In this document: piece by piece, positions 55,356 through 64,000 of the stretch | Layout: every line of letters starts with the position of its first letter | Position numbering within the stretch: position 1 is the first letter of the stretch | Source: Rebecca billardiae RCC1528 | Lineage: Eukaryota > Haptophyta | DNA length: 64,000 bases | Reading direction: 5' to 3' | Assembly (NCBI GenBank): GCA_965240325.2 | Contig: OZ251225.1 | Span: 62,001 to 126,000, forward strand | Notes under the pieces: model-generated | Database searches by the model: none | The model's input: the letters and a program-made list of their open reading frames with translations, nothing else | What the model was told of the DNA's origin: nothing | Made by a program: the position numbers and the translations under genes

Positions 55356-55614
55356 GGCGAATGGGCTCGGAGAGCAATCCGGCGCGCTCCAGCCGACGAC
55401 AGGCGGACAGCTTGCCAGCGCGGGCCGCGGCTTGCACACCGTCCGAGTCGTGTATGATAGCAACTTGAGATGCCCGAAATAGAATGAGTATGATCATGTG
55501 GGTACGCAGCCGCATTCTCATATCATGCGGGTACGCAATGGATGAAGAGGAGTGAGTGAGGACTGAAGACCCGACGACGCCATCGTTGATTACTCAGCAT
55601 ATAGGCGCAGCCCG
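55356..55614. promoter_or_regulatory. Upstream region shared by the channel and sulfotransferase genes
   Basis: 259 bp between divergent starts. It contains an AT-richer segment (about 55450-55550) with a direct repeat of TATCATGCGGGTACGCA-like sequence (ATCATGTGGGTACGCAG, then ATCATGCGGGTACGCAA, near 55493-55540). Promoter role inferred from position only. Confidence 0.45.
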
Positions 55615-57282
55615 ATGCGCGCGAGCGGCCTCGCGCTGGCGCTCGGCGCGGTGGCTCTGGCCCTGCTGCCGGCATCGCGCGCGTCCACTCCGCCTCCGAC
55701 GCCGCCGCTCGGCCTCGAGTGCCCGCGCCGGCTGCCGCCGCCGCCGCCGCCGCCGCCGTCGTCCACCTTCTTTGCCGAGCTGCTCGGCTCGAGCTCGATG
55801 GCGAGGGCGGGCACGTCGATGCGCCGGCCGCCGTCGGGCGTGCGCGACCTGCGCGCCGAGATCGTGCGCACGCCGCCGTGCAACTGCACCGTCTTCGCCT
55901 ACGCCCACCTGCGCAAGTGCGCGGGCGTGAGCGTGCGCTCGCTGCTGCTCTCGCAGCTCGACGAGTGGCGCTGGTCGGGCTACTGCGTCACGCTGCGCTC
56001 GGTGCGCAAGGTGTGGTCGGAGCGGGGCGAGGGCCGCCGCGGCGCGCCGGGGCCGCGCGGCCAGAAGCGCCTCGACGCGCTCGACGCCTCGCCGCGCTGG
56101 TTTGTGGAGGTGCACTGCCGGCCCGAGCTCTCCGAGTTTGTGCAAGGCCTGATCGAGCTGCGCGCGCTGCTGGCGCAGAGGGGGTGCGCGCTCGTCTCGG
56201 GGATCACGCTGCGCGACCCGGTGGGGATGCTGCTCTCCGAGTTCGACTACTTCCGCAACGACCACGAGAAGCGCGGCCTCGACGTCGCCGCCTTCGCCGC
56301 GCGCAAGCGCGAGTACCTGCTGCTCGGCTCGGGCGCGGACCTGGGCTTCAGCGCGCTCGGGCTGCCGCTGCAGCTGCCGCCGACGGTGGCGAACGAGCTG
56401 CCCGCCGCCGAGTGGCGGTACGCGCGGGCGGAGCGGCTGGCCGGCGGCGCGCCGGGCGCGCGCCCGCCCGAGCCCGCCGCGCACGCCGCGCACGCCCCCG
56501 CCGCCTCGCCCGCCGCGCTCGAGGCCATCCGCGCCGCGCGGCTGCGCGCCGACCGCGCGTACGACGAGTACGCGGCCGTGCGCGCGGCGCGCATCGCCTC
56601 GCGCAAGCACGAGTCGGGCGGCGCGGCGCGGTGGCGGCCGCCGCCGTCGTGGATCGCGCGGTGGGACCTGCAGCTCGCGCACGCGCTGCAGGCCGCGCAG
56701 CTCGCGCGCGCGCGCTGGCTCGACGCGCTGAGCGCCGGCGGGCTGCTCGAGTGCGGTGCGCTGCTGCAGCGCGCGGAGGCGCTGCTCTCCGCCTTCGACG
56801 TGCTCGGCTTCGTCGAGCGGATGGACGCGACGCTGCTGCTGCTCGTGGACGCGCTCGGGCTGCAGCACGTGCCCTCGTGGGCGTACGACAACACGGGCGG
56901 CGGCGAGCGCGTCACGCTGCACTCCGCGCTGTGGGCCTCGCTCAACGTGAGCAGCTCGCGCACGCGGCCGAGCGGCGCCGAGCTGCGGCGGCTCCGGCCG
57001 GAGCTCACGCGGCTCAACGCGTGCTCGACGCGGCTGTACGCGCGGCTGCTCGCGCGCTTCGACGCGGAGGTGGCGCGCAAGCCCGCCGAGTGGCACGCGC
57101 GGCTCAAGCGCATGCCGCGCCGCGCGCATTCCCTGGGCACCAGCGTGCCCCGCGTGTCGCCGGCGCGACGGCAGACGCTGGGAGCGGCCGGCGGCGCACG
57201 GCCGGCGCCGCACCGCGCCGGGCCGTCCGCGCGCCCGCGAGGGCGCTCCCACCGCACGCCGCTGCGCTACGGTGGCAGCTAG
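55615..57282 (+). CDS. Second sulfotransferase-like secretory protein
   Basis: 555 residues with a signal peptide (ALALGAVALALLPASRAS) and a Pro run. A degenerate 5'-phosphosulfate loop (YAHLRKCAGVSVRSLL, about residue 95) and a 3'-phosphate loop (ITLRDPVGMLLSEFDYF, about 197) place it near the heparan-sulfate-type sulfotransferases. The usual Lys is preserved as HLRKCAG. Residues 280-345 form an Ala/Arg-rich insertion. The C-terminal tail after about 505 is basic and low-complexity. Acceptor unknown. It is only distantly like the sulfotransferase at 38304. Confidence 0.7.
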   Translation: MRASGLALALGAVALALLPASRASTPPPTPPLGLECPRRLPPPPPPPPSSTFFAELLGSSSMARAGTSMRRPPSGVRDLRAEIVRTPPCNCTVFAYAHLRKCAGVSVRSLLLSQLDEWRWSGYCVTLRSVRKVWSERGEGRRGAPGPRGQKRLDALDASPRWFVEVHCRPELSEFVQGLIELRALLAQRGCALVSGITLRDPVGMLLSEFDYFRNDHEKRGLDVAAFAARKREYLLLGSGADLGFSALGLPLQLPPTVANELPAAEWRYARAERLAGGAPGARPPEPAAHAAHAPAASPAALEAIRAARLRADRAYDEYAAVRAARIASRKHESGGAARWRPPPSWIARWDLQLAHALQAAQLARARWLDALSAGGLLECGALLQRAEALLSAFDVLGFVERMDATLLLLVDALGLQHVPSWAYDNTGGGERVTLHSALWASLNVSSSRTRPSGAELRRLRPELTRLNACSTRLYARLLARFDAEVARKPAEWHARLKRMPRRAHSLGTSVPRVSPARRQTLGAAGGARPAPHRAGPSARPRGRSHRTPLRYGGS

Positions 57283-57605
57283 GATAGGGGACATCGCTCG
57301 CGCTCGTGTGATCACCGTCGTTTCGGACCCTCGAACGACTCATCACAGCGCTGAACCCCACCGTCTGCTGTCTGCCTGAGCTGTGTGCGTCAGGCTTATT
57401 CGTCTTAGTAAACTGTAAGCTAGCGCTACTGTTTCCTAGTACTAAGAATAAGAGACGCACATCAACTGCTCACCAACTGCCGCGGCCGCACGTTCAACGT
57501 GACGCCATCGCAGTTCTTGGAGCGGAAGCAGAAGCTGGGCGAACAAAGGTGGACAGGTTGGTGCATCAGAAAACGCTCGCCCCGCCGCAACGGCCCACGC
57601 CCACG
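57283..57605. other. Intergenic, 5' flank of the MAP kinase gene
   Basis: Relatively AT-rich in 57300-57470. No element was recognised. Confidence 0.5.
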
Positions 57606-59246
57606 ATGGACGCTGACGACGCCCACGCACGCGACGCGGAGATGGAGGGGACGCGCGTGCACAAGGTCCGCGGCACGCACTTTGAGGTACGCGCCTGAGC
57701 GGCCTCAGCCCTCCGCCACGCCGCGCGCGCGGCCCGTGGGGCGAGCGCGCGCGCGCGGCCGCGCGCGCGGCGGCGGCGGCCCGCGCCCCGGCCCGCGCAT
57801 CCGCCGACGCGCTGCCCACACGCGTGCGCCGGTGCACGCAGGTGGACGCGCGCTACACGGTGCAGAAGTACCTCGGCAGCGGCAGCTACGGCGTCGTGAT
57901 CAGCGCGCTCACCCCCGAGAACGGCCCCGTCGCCATCAAGAAGATCGGTGCGCGCGCGTCGGCGCCACCACCGTCGCCGCCGCCGCGGCCGCGCGGCGGC
58001 CGCGCGCGTGCGGGGGCGCCACCGCTCACGCGCGCGGCGGCACGCGCGCGTCTGCGCAGCCAACGTCTTCAAGAACGACACGACCGCCAAGCGCACGGTG
58101 CGCGAGGTGCTCCTGATGATGCACATGCGGCACGACAACGTGATCGGCATTTCCGACCTGATGGCTGCGAGTGGGCCGGACGGCACGGGCGGCACCGACC
58201 TGTACGTGGTCTCCGAGCTGATGGACACGGACCTGCACAAGGTGATCCGCTCGCCGCAGCCGCTCAGCGACCAGCACGTGCAGTACTTCCTCTACCAGAC
58301 GCTGCGCGGCCTCAAGTACGTGCACAGCGCCAACATCCTGCACCGCGACATCAAGCCGTCCAACCTGCTCGTCAACGAGAACTGCGACCTGCGCGTGACG
58401 GACTTTGGGCTGGCGCGCTCGGTGTCGCCCGAGTCGGCGGCGGCGGGCGCGGCGGGCGACGCGCCCGAGTTCCTCACCGAGTACGTCGTCACCCGCTGGT
58501 ACCGCGCGCCCGAGGTCGTCCTCTCGAGCGGCGCGTACACCAAGGCCATCGACGTTTGGAGCGTGGGCTGCGTCTTTGCCGAGCTGCTCGCGCGCAAGCC
58601 GCTCTTCCCGGGGAGCGACCACGTGTCGCAGCTGAACTGCATCCTCGAGGTGACGGGCTCGCCCACCGCCGACCAGCTCGGCCACCTGCCCGAGAAGGCG
58701 CGGCGGTACCTCCTCTCGATGCCGCAGCGGCAGCCCAAGCCGCTGCACAGCCTGTTCCCCGACGCGAGCGAGGGCGCGCTGCAGCTGCTCGCGCAGATGC
58801 TGCAGTTCGACCCCGCGCGGAGGATCTCGGTGGAGGAGGCGCTGGCGCACCCGTACCTCGCGACGTTTCACAACGAGGCGCTCGAGCCGTGCGCGGAGCG
58901 GCCCTTCAACTTTGCGCTCGAGGGCCAGGTGCGGCGGCGCGCGCGCGCAGCCGCGCGCTCGCGCCACGCCGGCGTCGCGCTCACCGCGCCTCGCCCCTGT
59001 CTCGCGCCGCGCGCCGCGCAGGACCCGGCGGAGCTGCTCTGGGCAGCGCTGTGCCAGTACAGGCCCGAGCTCGCCGCCTCCGCGCCGCCCGTGCGCCGCC
59101 GCCCCAGCCGAGGCCTCGCGGGCGACTGCAAGACGTCGAGCGCGCAGCAGTACGCGCGCTACAAGCCGGGAACGGCGCACGGCGCGCCGCCGCCGGCCGC
59201 GCCGTTCGGCGCAGCGGCGGGCACGAACAAGGAGGGAACCGCCTGA
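57606..59246 (+). CDS. ERK-type MAP kinase with TEY activation loop
   Basis: Four exons, 57606-57686, 57842-57947, 58060-58928 and 59022-59246, encode 426 residues. The glycine loop LGSGSYGVV, catalytic VAIKK (Lys60), HRDIKPSN (Asp159), DFG (177) and activation segment TEY (202-204) followed by VVTRWYRAPE are all intact, as is the CMGC insert region (FPGSDHVSQLNCIL). The ~75-residue C-terminal tail is low-complexity. Introns of 155, 112 and 93 bp join THFE-VDARYT, KKI-ANVFKN and FALEGQ-DPAELL. The last intron is a multiple of three without a stop, so retention would add 31 residues. It transmits Ser/Thr phosphorylation signals downstream of a MAPKK. Confidence 0.93.
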
Positions 59247-59866
59247 GCGCCGGCCGGCCGCGCGGCATGCGCGCCGCCGGGTGGAGGCACGAGGCGCATC
59301 GGGGGTTGCGCCCCGAGGACCGGGCGAGGTCCCCGTGCAGCCGACTGCGCGGCGTCAGCCGCCGCGCAGCGCGCACGCGGCCACCCGTGCGGCCCACCTG
59401 CATCCGGCGGAGCCGTCGGCCGTCCGCTCCATCCGCCCGCCCGGGCGGAGCACATCGAGCTGTCACATGCCCCACCGGTGGGCAGCCGCACTCATGTGTT
59501 GAACAGTCTCAGTCTTAGTACACCACACCGCCGTTTCCTTGTCAGTTTTCTTTTCGGTCCAGGGCCGTGGCCGGCGTGGGCGACGCCGACGACGGCTGTC
59601 GGCTGGTCAGTGGTCATCAATCAGGTCAGGCGCCCTCGTCTAGATAACCGCCCGATTCCGTTACCGTTCGTGAATTAGTGGGCGGGTATTTCAGCCGAGA
59701 TCATAGTAGTAGTAACGTTCACGATTTATCAACCCCTAAAGTATTGACGTTGCACCTGTAATGGGTCTCATGATCTACCAAGATCAAGGTCAGCACTGAC
59801 ATCATCGGAGCTCAGGCCTCAGCTGCCACTTACGGAGGCCGCCCGCCTCGTCGGCGGCCGGGCGCG
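59247..59866. other. Intergenic
   Basis: 620 bp, AT-richer from about 59510. No gene, RNA or repeat was recognised. Confidence 0.6.
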
Positions 59867-62800
59867 ATGAGCTTCCACTCGCGCGGGGACGGTGACGGCC
59901 ACGCCAGCCCGAGCCCCGGCAGCATCGGCCTCCTCGACGATCTGACCATCGGGCCGGTGTCGCGCTCGGCCGAGGGCTCGCCCCAGCCGGCGAGCGCGTT
60001 CGCGTCGGCCTCGCCGAGCGGCAGCCCAAACCTGCGGCTCCAAGCGCGCCCCAGCCGCCTCCCGTCGCTGGCGGGCTCGGCGCACTCGCCCGGCGGGGGG
60101 CGGACGCAGCTCTCGCCGATGCCCGGCGCCTCCCACTCGCCCACCAGCCCCGAGCCGCCGCACCTCTTGCGCTCCCCCTCGTCGCCGCTCGCGTCGAGCA
60201 CGTGGCGCGCGGCGGCGCTGCACGGCCGTGCCGGCTCGGCACACGGCGTGGGCAGGAAGTCCAGCTCGTTCCGGCACCGGCGGCCGCACGAGGGGACCGG
60301 CACGCCGCTCGGCTCCGCGCTCGAGCGCTCCAGCCCCGTCAGCGGCGCGAGCAGCCCGCAGCCGCAGCTCGGCGGCGCGTGCGCGCGCTCGGAGCCCGCC
60401 TCGCCCAGCTTCGGCGCGCCCGTGTGCAGCTCCGCGCTCGGCGGCGGCGGCGGCGAGCGCGTCGAGGGCGTGCAGGGCGCGATGGCTCGCTCGCGCGCGG
60501 TGACGCTGGGCACCGCCTCCGCGCGCCCCGTGACCAGCGACGGCTCCGCGCCGCGCGCGCGCGGCGCCGTGCCCGCGGGCGCGGGCGCGGGCGCGCTTGC
60601 GGATGGCGGCGGCGGCCGCTGCTGCTCCGGCGGCGGTGCGGCCAGCGCGATGCCGCAGGCGTCGCAGGCGGCTTCGCGCGCGGAGGGCGCGGTCGCCGAG
60701 ACCAAGCCCCTCGCGCGCGATCGCGCCGCGTCCCTCGTCTTCCCCGGCCGGCACGGCAGCGCGCTCGCGGCCGAGGGCGGCGCGCAGCTCAGCTCAGCGG
60801 CCACCCTCGACACCGCCCTCGGCACCGCCCTCGGCACCGCCCTCGGCCTCGGCGGGGGCCTGGGCGGGCTGGCGCAGCAGCACGCGCCGGGCGCGCCCAT
60901 CTACGCCGGCGGCGGCGGGCTGATCCTCACGCCGCGCCCGCCCACCGCCGACGGCGCTCCGCTCCACACGCCTCGCCCGCCCTCCACGCCCACCGAGCGT
61001 GCGCCCGCGGAGGGAGCGGCGCGCGGCGCGGACTGGGCGGCCGGCGGTGCGGGCGGCGGTGTGGGCGGCGGCGGTGGGTGCGCGGGGTGCTGCCTGGGCG
61101 TGGTCCCGGCGCCGCCGAGCGCGGCCGTGGCGGCCGCGTGGCCCGCGTCGGCGAGCGCGCCGCGCGTGGCCGTGCGCTGCTGCGCGGCGCAGCCCGGCGG
61201 CGGCGCGGCCGCGGGCGCGGCCGCCGCCGCCGACGCCTCCGCCGCCGCGCTTGGCGGCAGCGGCGCGCACGGCAGCGGCGGCAGCGCGCACGGCACGCCG
61301 CTCGGCACGGCGCACGGCACGCCGCTCGCGCTGCGCGACCTGCGCGCGCGCGCGGTGCACGCGCCCGCGGCGGGCGCGCTCGCGAGCGGCGCGCCCGCCG
61401 CGGCGAACCGTCCGAGCCGCAAGCACGGCGGCGGCGCGGCGCGCAGGGCGGGCGCCGAGCCCGCAGCAGCCGCCGACTCGGACGCGGCCAGCGAGGAGCG
61501 GACTGCGCGCGACGACGGCGCGGAGTGCGCCACGAGCGGCGCGTCGTCGGCCGCCGCCTCGCACGCGGGCGGCTCGCTGGCGGACGGCGGGAGCAGCTGC
61601 AGCGTGCACGACTGCAGCGCCTCGTCCGCAGCGTCACTCGCGGCGTGCTCGCCGCCGCAGAGCCCGCGCGCGGGCGCGGCGCACGCGGCGTGCGCGCGCG
61701 CGCCCGCGCCCGGCGCCGCGTGGCCNNNNNNNNNNNNNNNNNNNNNNNNNNNNNNNNNNNNNNNNNNNNNNNNNNNNNNNNNNNNNNNNNNNNNNNNNNN
61801 NNNNNNNNNNNNNNNNNNNNNNNNNGGCGCCGCGTGGCCGCCCGGCGGCGGCGGCGCGGGCGGCGACGCGGGCGGCGGCGGCTCGCGCGCGCGCGGCGTG
61901 CGCGCCGACGGGTGCGCGCCCGCCGAGCCCGCCGTGCCCGCGCGCCGCGCGCCGTCGGGCCTCGAGGGCGTGCCGAGCGCTCACCAGCTGCTGCTCAGCT
62001 CGCAGCCGCAGCCGCAGCAGCCGCAGCGCGCGGACGCGAGCGCGCGCCGCGCGTCGCCGCCGCTGGACGAGCTGGCCCCGCTCGGCGCGGGCGCAACCGC
62101 CATCGTGCGGCTCGTGCGGCACGCGCGCACGCGCCGGCTGTACGCGCTCAAGTCGATGCCGCACGCGCTGCTGCTCGGCGAGGCCGCGGGCGCGGACGGC
62201 GGCGCCGAGGCGGAGGCGGAGGAGGAGGGCGCGCGCCCCGCCGAGCCGTGCGCCGAGCGCCCCTCCTCGGCCGCCACCAAGGCCGAGCGCAAGCTCGTGC
62301 GCGCGTGGCGCGAGCGCGACGCGTTGCTCGCGCTCGCGGGCCACCCGTGCATCGTGCAGCTGCACGCGCACTGGTGCGACCCGCACGCGCTGCAGCTGCT
62401 GCTCGAGCCGCTGCTGGGCGGAGACCTGCACGGGCTGCTCAACGAGTGCGGCGCGCTCACCGACGAGGCCGCCGCCTTCTACTGCGCGGCGGTGGCGCTC
62501 GGCCTGGGCGCGGTGCACGAGCTGGGCTGCGCGTACCGGGACGTGAAGGCGGAGAACGTCGGCATCGACGCGGCGGGGTGGCCGCGGCTGCTCGACCTGG
62601 GGGGCGTGGTCAAGGTGGCGCCGCCCGCGCGCGCGGGCGGCGGCAGCGCCGGGCTGCTGCCCGTGCCCGCCGCGCCGCCCGGCGGCGGCGGCGGCGGCGG
62701 CGCGGGCGCGGGCGCGGGCGCGGGCGCGCCGTGCGCCGTCTCGGCCGCGGGCGGCGCGGGCGGCGGCTGCGCGTCGCCCGAGCCCGCGCCCGCGCCCGGC

Positions 62801-63385
62801 TCGCCGTGCGGAGGGCTGTGCGCCGAGCCCTCCGCCCCCTCCGCGCGCACCGCCACCCGGTTCGGCACAGTCGAGTACATGAGCCCCGAGATGGTGCAGG
62901 GGGCGCGCGCGGACGGCTCCGCGCCCGGCCGGCCGTCGGACTGGTGGTCGCTCGGCGCGCTCTGCTTCGAGATGCTCGTGGGGCGCACGCCGTGCGCCAG
63001 CGCCGCGGACGACGTCGACGCCGTCGCGATCGCGCGGCGCATCCGCGAGGGCGCCGTGCTCTGGCCGCGCCCCGACGAGCCGCAGCTCTCGGCGGGCGCG
63101 CGCGACCTGATCGAGCGGCTGCTCACCGTCGACGACCGCGCGCGGCTGGGCACGCACGGGGACGAGGCGGCGGTGCGCGCGCACCCGTTCCTCGCGTCGG
63201 TCGACGTGGACGCGATCATCAACCGCGTCGGGCTGCACCCGCCCTGGCGCCCGGAGCTCAGCGGCGCCGCGGACGTCAGCCGCTTCGCCGACCTGCCGCT
63301 CGACATGTTCGAGCACAGGAGGCGCGCGCTGCGCAAGCTCTCGGGCGCGGCGCGCGCGTGGGAGCCGCTGCTCGCCGACTTCTGA
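59867..63385 (+). CDS. Divergent AGC-family protein kinase with long N-terminus
   Basis: A frame of 1172 codons including 34 unknown ones at a gap. The first ~730 residues are Ser/Ala/Gly/Pro-rich and probably disordered, with a small tandem repeat (CACCGCCCTCGG units near 60806-60850). The kinase domain (about 733-1110) has LGAGATAIVRLV, YALKSM (Lys) and YRDVKAEN (890-897, the AGC-style Tyr-Arg-Asp). DLGG appears where Asp-Phe-Gly is expected (Asp910). A Gly/Ala insertion of ~80 residues separates DLG from FGTVEYMSPE, then SDWWSLGALCFEML and an AGC-like tail. It keeps the key Lys, Asp and Asp, so it may be active. PKA/PKG or RSK-like ancestry is probable. Introns may be missed. Confidence 0.75.
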   Translation: MSFHSRGDGDGHASPSPGSIGLLDDLTIGPVSRSAEGSPQPASAFASASPSGSPNLRLQARPSRLPSLAGSAHSPGGGRTQLSPMPGASHSPTSPEPPHLLRSPSSPLASSTWRAAALHGRAGSAHGVGRKSSSFRHRRPHEGTGTPLGSALERSSPVSGASSPQPQLGGACARSEPASPSFGAPVCSSALGGGGGERVEGVQGAMARSRAVTLGTASARPVTSDGSAPRARGAVPAGAGAGALADGGGGRCCSGGGAASAMPQASQAASRAEGAVAETKPLARDRAASLVFPGRHGSALAAEGGAQLSSAATLDTALGTALGTALGLGGGLGGLAQQHAPGAPIYAGGGGLILTPRPPTADGAPLHTPRPPSTPTERAPAEGAARGADWAAGGAGGGVGGGGGCAGCCLGVVPAPPSAAVAAAWPASASAPRVAVRCCAAQPGGGAAAGAAAAADASAAALGGSGAHGSGGSAHGTPLGTAHGTPLALRDLRARAVHAPAAGALASGAPAAANRPSRKHGGGAARRAGAEPAAAADSDAASEERTARDDGAECATSGASSAAASHAGGSLADGGSSCSVHDCSASSAASLAACSPPQSPRAGAAHAACARAPAPGAAWXXXXXXXXXXXXXXXXXXXXXXXXXXXXXXXXXXGAAWPPGGGGAGGDAGGGGSRARGVRADGCAPAEPAVPARRAPSGLEGVPSAHQLLLSSQPQPQQPQRADASARRASPPLDELAPLGAGATAIVRLVRHARTRRLYALKSMPHALLLGEAAGADGGAEAEAEEEGARPAEPCAERPSSAATKAERKLVRAWRERDALLALAGHPCIVQLHAHWCDPHALQLLLEPLLGGDLHGLLNECGALTDEAAAFYCAAVALGLGAVHELGCAYRDVKAENVGIDAAGWPRLLDLGGVVKVAPPARAGGGSAGLLPVPAAPPGGGGGGGAGAGAGAGAPCAVSAAGGAGGGCASPEPAPAPGSPCGGLCAEPSAPSARTATRFGTVEYMSPEMVQGARADGSAPGRPSDWWSLGALCFEMLVGRTPCASAADDVDAVAIARRIREGAVLWPRPDEPQLSAGARDLIERLLTVDDRARLGTHGDEAAVRAHPFLASVDVDAIINRVGLHPPWRPELSGAADVSRFADLPLDMFEHRRRALRKLSGAARAWEPLLADF
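61726..61825. other. Assembly gap of exactly 100 N
   Basis: GGCGCCGCGTGGCC stands on both sides of the gap, suggesting that the true sequence may be continuous with a 14-bp overlap. The gap lies in the low-complexity N-terminal part of the AGC kinase gene and, by chance, keeps the frame. Confidence 0.95.
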
Positions 63386-63825
63386 GCGCTCTGCGCAGGG
63401 CTACGTACTGGGCGCCGCAGTGCGGCCGAGTCGTACTGCCCTGCCCGGGCTGCGGGCGCTGGTTGGCACTGCCGCGGCCCACGGCCCTGCCACGGCCACG
63501 GCGGACGGGCTGCGGTCGGTAGTGGCTAGTACCCAGCGGGTGTCTACCCGGCAGCGCGTAATAGTCACGCGCACGCGGCTGACTCAGTGACTCCGCTTAG
63601 GACTGACAGCAGCCCGAGGTCGCTGTCCGACAGCCCCAACGACCCGGTGACAATGTACGGGCGGTACTGTAATGGCGTCAATCACGCCTTAACCAAGTGT
63701 GCACGTTAAAACATAGTAAACTGTACACAAGCAGTGCACAAATAGCTTTTCGCGCACGCATCAGTGCTGATAGGCAACGGAGCAGCAAGCAAGCACTCCC
63801 GCAAACCCAGCGCGTGATCGGAACG
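63386..63825. other. Intergenic, 5' flank of the zinc-cluster gene
   Basis: 440 bp. It contains a run of CCACGGCC-type repeats near 63470-63500 and AT-richer DNA near 63690-63770. No element was assigned. Confidence 0.5.
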
Positions 63826-64000
63826 ATGTCCGCCGCCGACGCCGAAGCCGGCGCCGGGCGCACAAAGCCGTCGTGCAGGGCGTGCCGCCTGTCCAAGGTG
63901 AAGTGCATCTACTCGAACGGTGACGAGGTGGGCGCGTGCGACCGCTGCGCGCGGCTCGGCCTCGCCTGCATGCAGGTGCCGCCGGGCAAGCGCGGGCGCC
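63826..64000 (+). CDS. Zn2Cys6 binuclear-cluster protein, 5' end only
   Basis: 58 residues are visible before the window ends. After a short Ala-rich start, Cys17-x2-Cys20-x6-Cys27-x10-Cys38-x2-Cys41-x6-Cys48 forms a complete Zn2Cys6 cluster (CRACRLSKVKC, CDRCARLGLAC) with basic residues in the first half and a basic GKRGR linker. This is the DNA-binding domain of Gal4-type transcription factors, abundant in fungi and present in scattered protists. The rest of the protein lies outside the window. Confidence 0.82.
   Translation, partial: MSAADAEAGAGRTKPSCRACRLSKVKCIYSNGDEVGACDRCARLGLACMQVPPGKRGR

Noticed and set aside
57948-58059. Coding continuation of the MAP kinase through the segment after KKI
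   Set aside because: It would insert Arg/Ala-rich sequence in the kinase N-lobe; a GT-AG intron restores ANVFKN.

Overview
This is a eukaryotic nuclear scaffold piece. Genes carry GT-AG introns, every gene looks monocistronic, both strands are used freely, and there are mitochondrial, vesicle-trafficking and signalling genes. Exons are extremely GC-rich, so both strands stay open for kilobases and most long ORFs are shadows. Very high exon GC, two PAPS-type sulfotransferases, a BK-like potassium channel, a NOD3-like LRR protein and a fungal-type Zn2Cys6 factor fit a unicellular alga. A haptophyte or similarly GC-rich microalga is my best guess; this is inferred from gene content, not from a marker gene.

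Bases 1-14.9 kb are repeat-dominated. A tyrosine-recombinase-type (DIRS/PAT-like) retroelement fills 188-8753, with genes on the minus strand: gag, then pol with reverse transcriptase and RNase H. Its ends are split direct repeats in the order A1-B1-A2-internal-B2. gag and pol overlap at a well-formed -1 frameshift signal, but pol also carries a frameshift and a stop, and no recombinase is visible. A short tandem pair with the same terminal signature follows (8874-10532). Next come a region bracketed by 23-bp inverted repeats (10868-11815) and a DNA-transposon-like unit (12573-14264) whose arms are iteron arrays. Long (TA)n and (TG)n tracts abut nearly all these ends.

Bases 14.9-63.4 kb are gene-dense: a large RG-repeat protein (-), a twin HAD phosphatase (-), an LRR membrane-anchored protein (+), a tandem cyclic-nucleotide-binding protein (+), an ABCC transporter (+), SDHC (-), an RMDN/PTPIP51-like TPR protein (+), a sulfotransferase (+), a phi-like GST (-), the SNARE YKT6 (-), an EF-hand/GAF/dynein-stalk/IQ protein (+), an ankyrin-MYND protein (-), a BK-like channel (-), a second sulfotransferase (+), an ERK-type MAP kinase (+), a divergent AGC kinase holding a 100-N gap (+) and the 5' end of a Zn2Cys6 factor (+). 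Several pairs are divergent with short shared upstream regions (HAD/LRR, SDHC/RMDN, BK channel/sulfotransferase).

Twelve introns of 92-232 bp were placed because they rejoin recognisable protein sequence. They share an unusual GTGCGCG-like donor and a GCGCAG-like acceptor without a polypyrimidine tract. Signalling genes (CNB protein, MAPK, AGC kinase, BK channel, EF-hand protein) are well represented, but nothing suggests a functional cluster.
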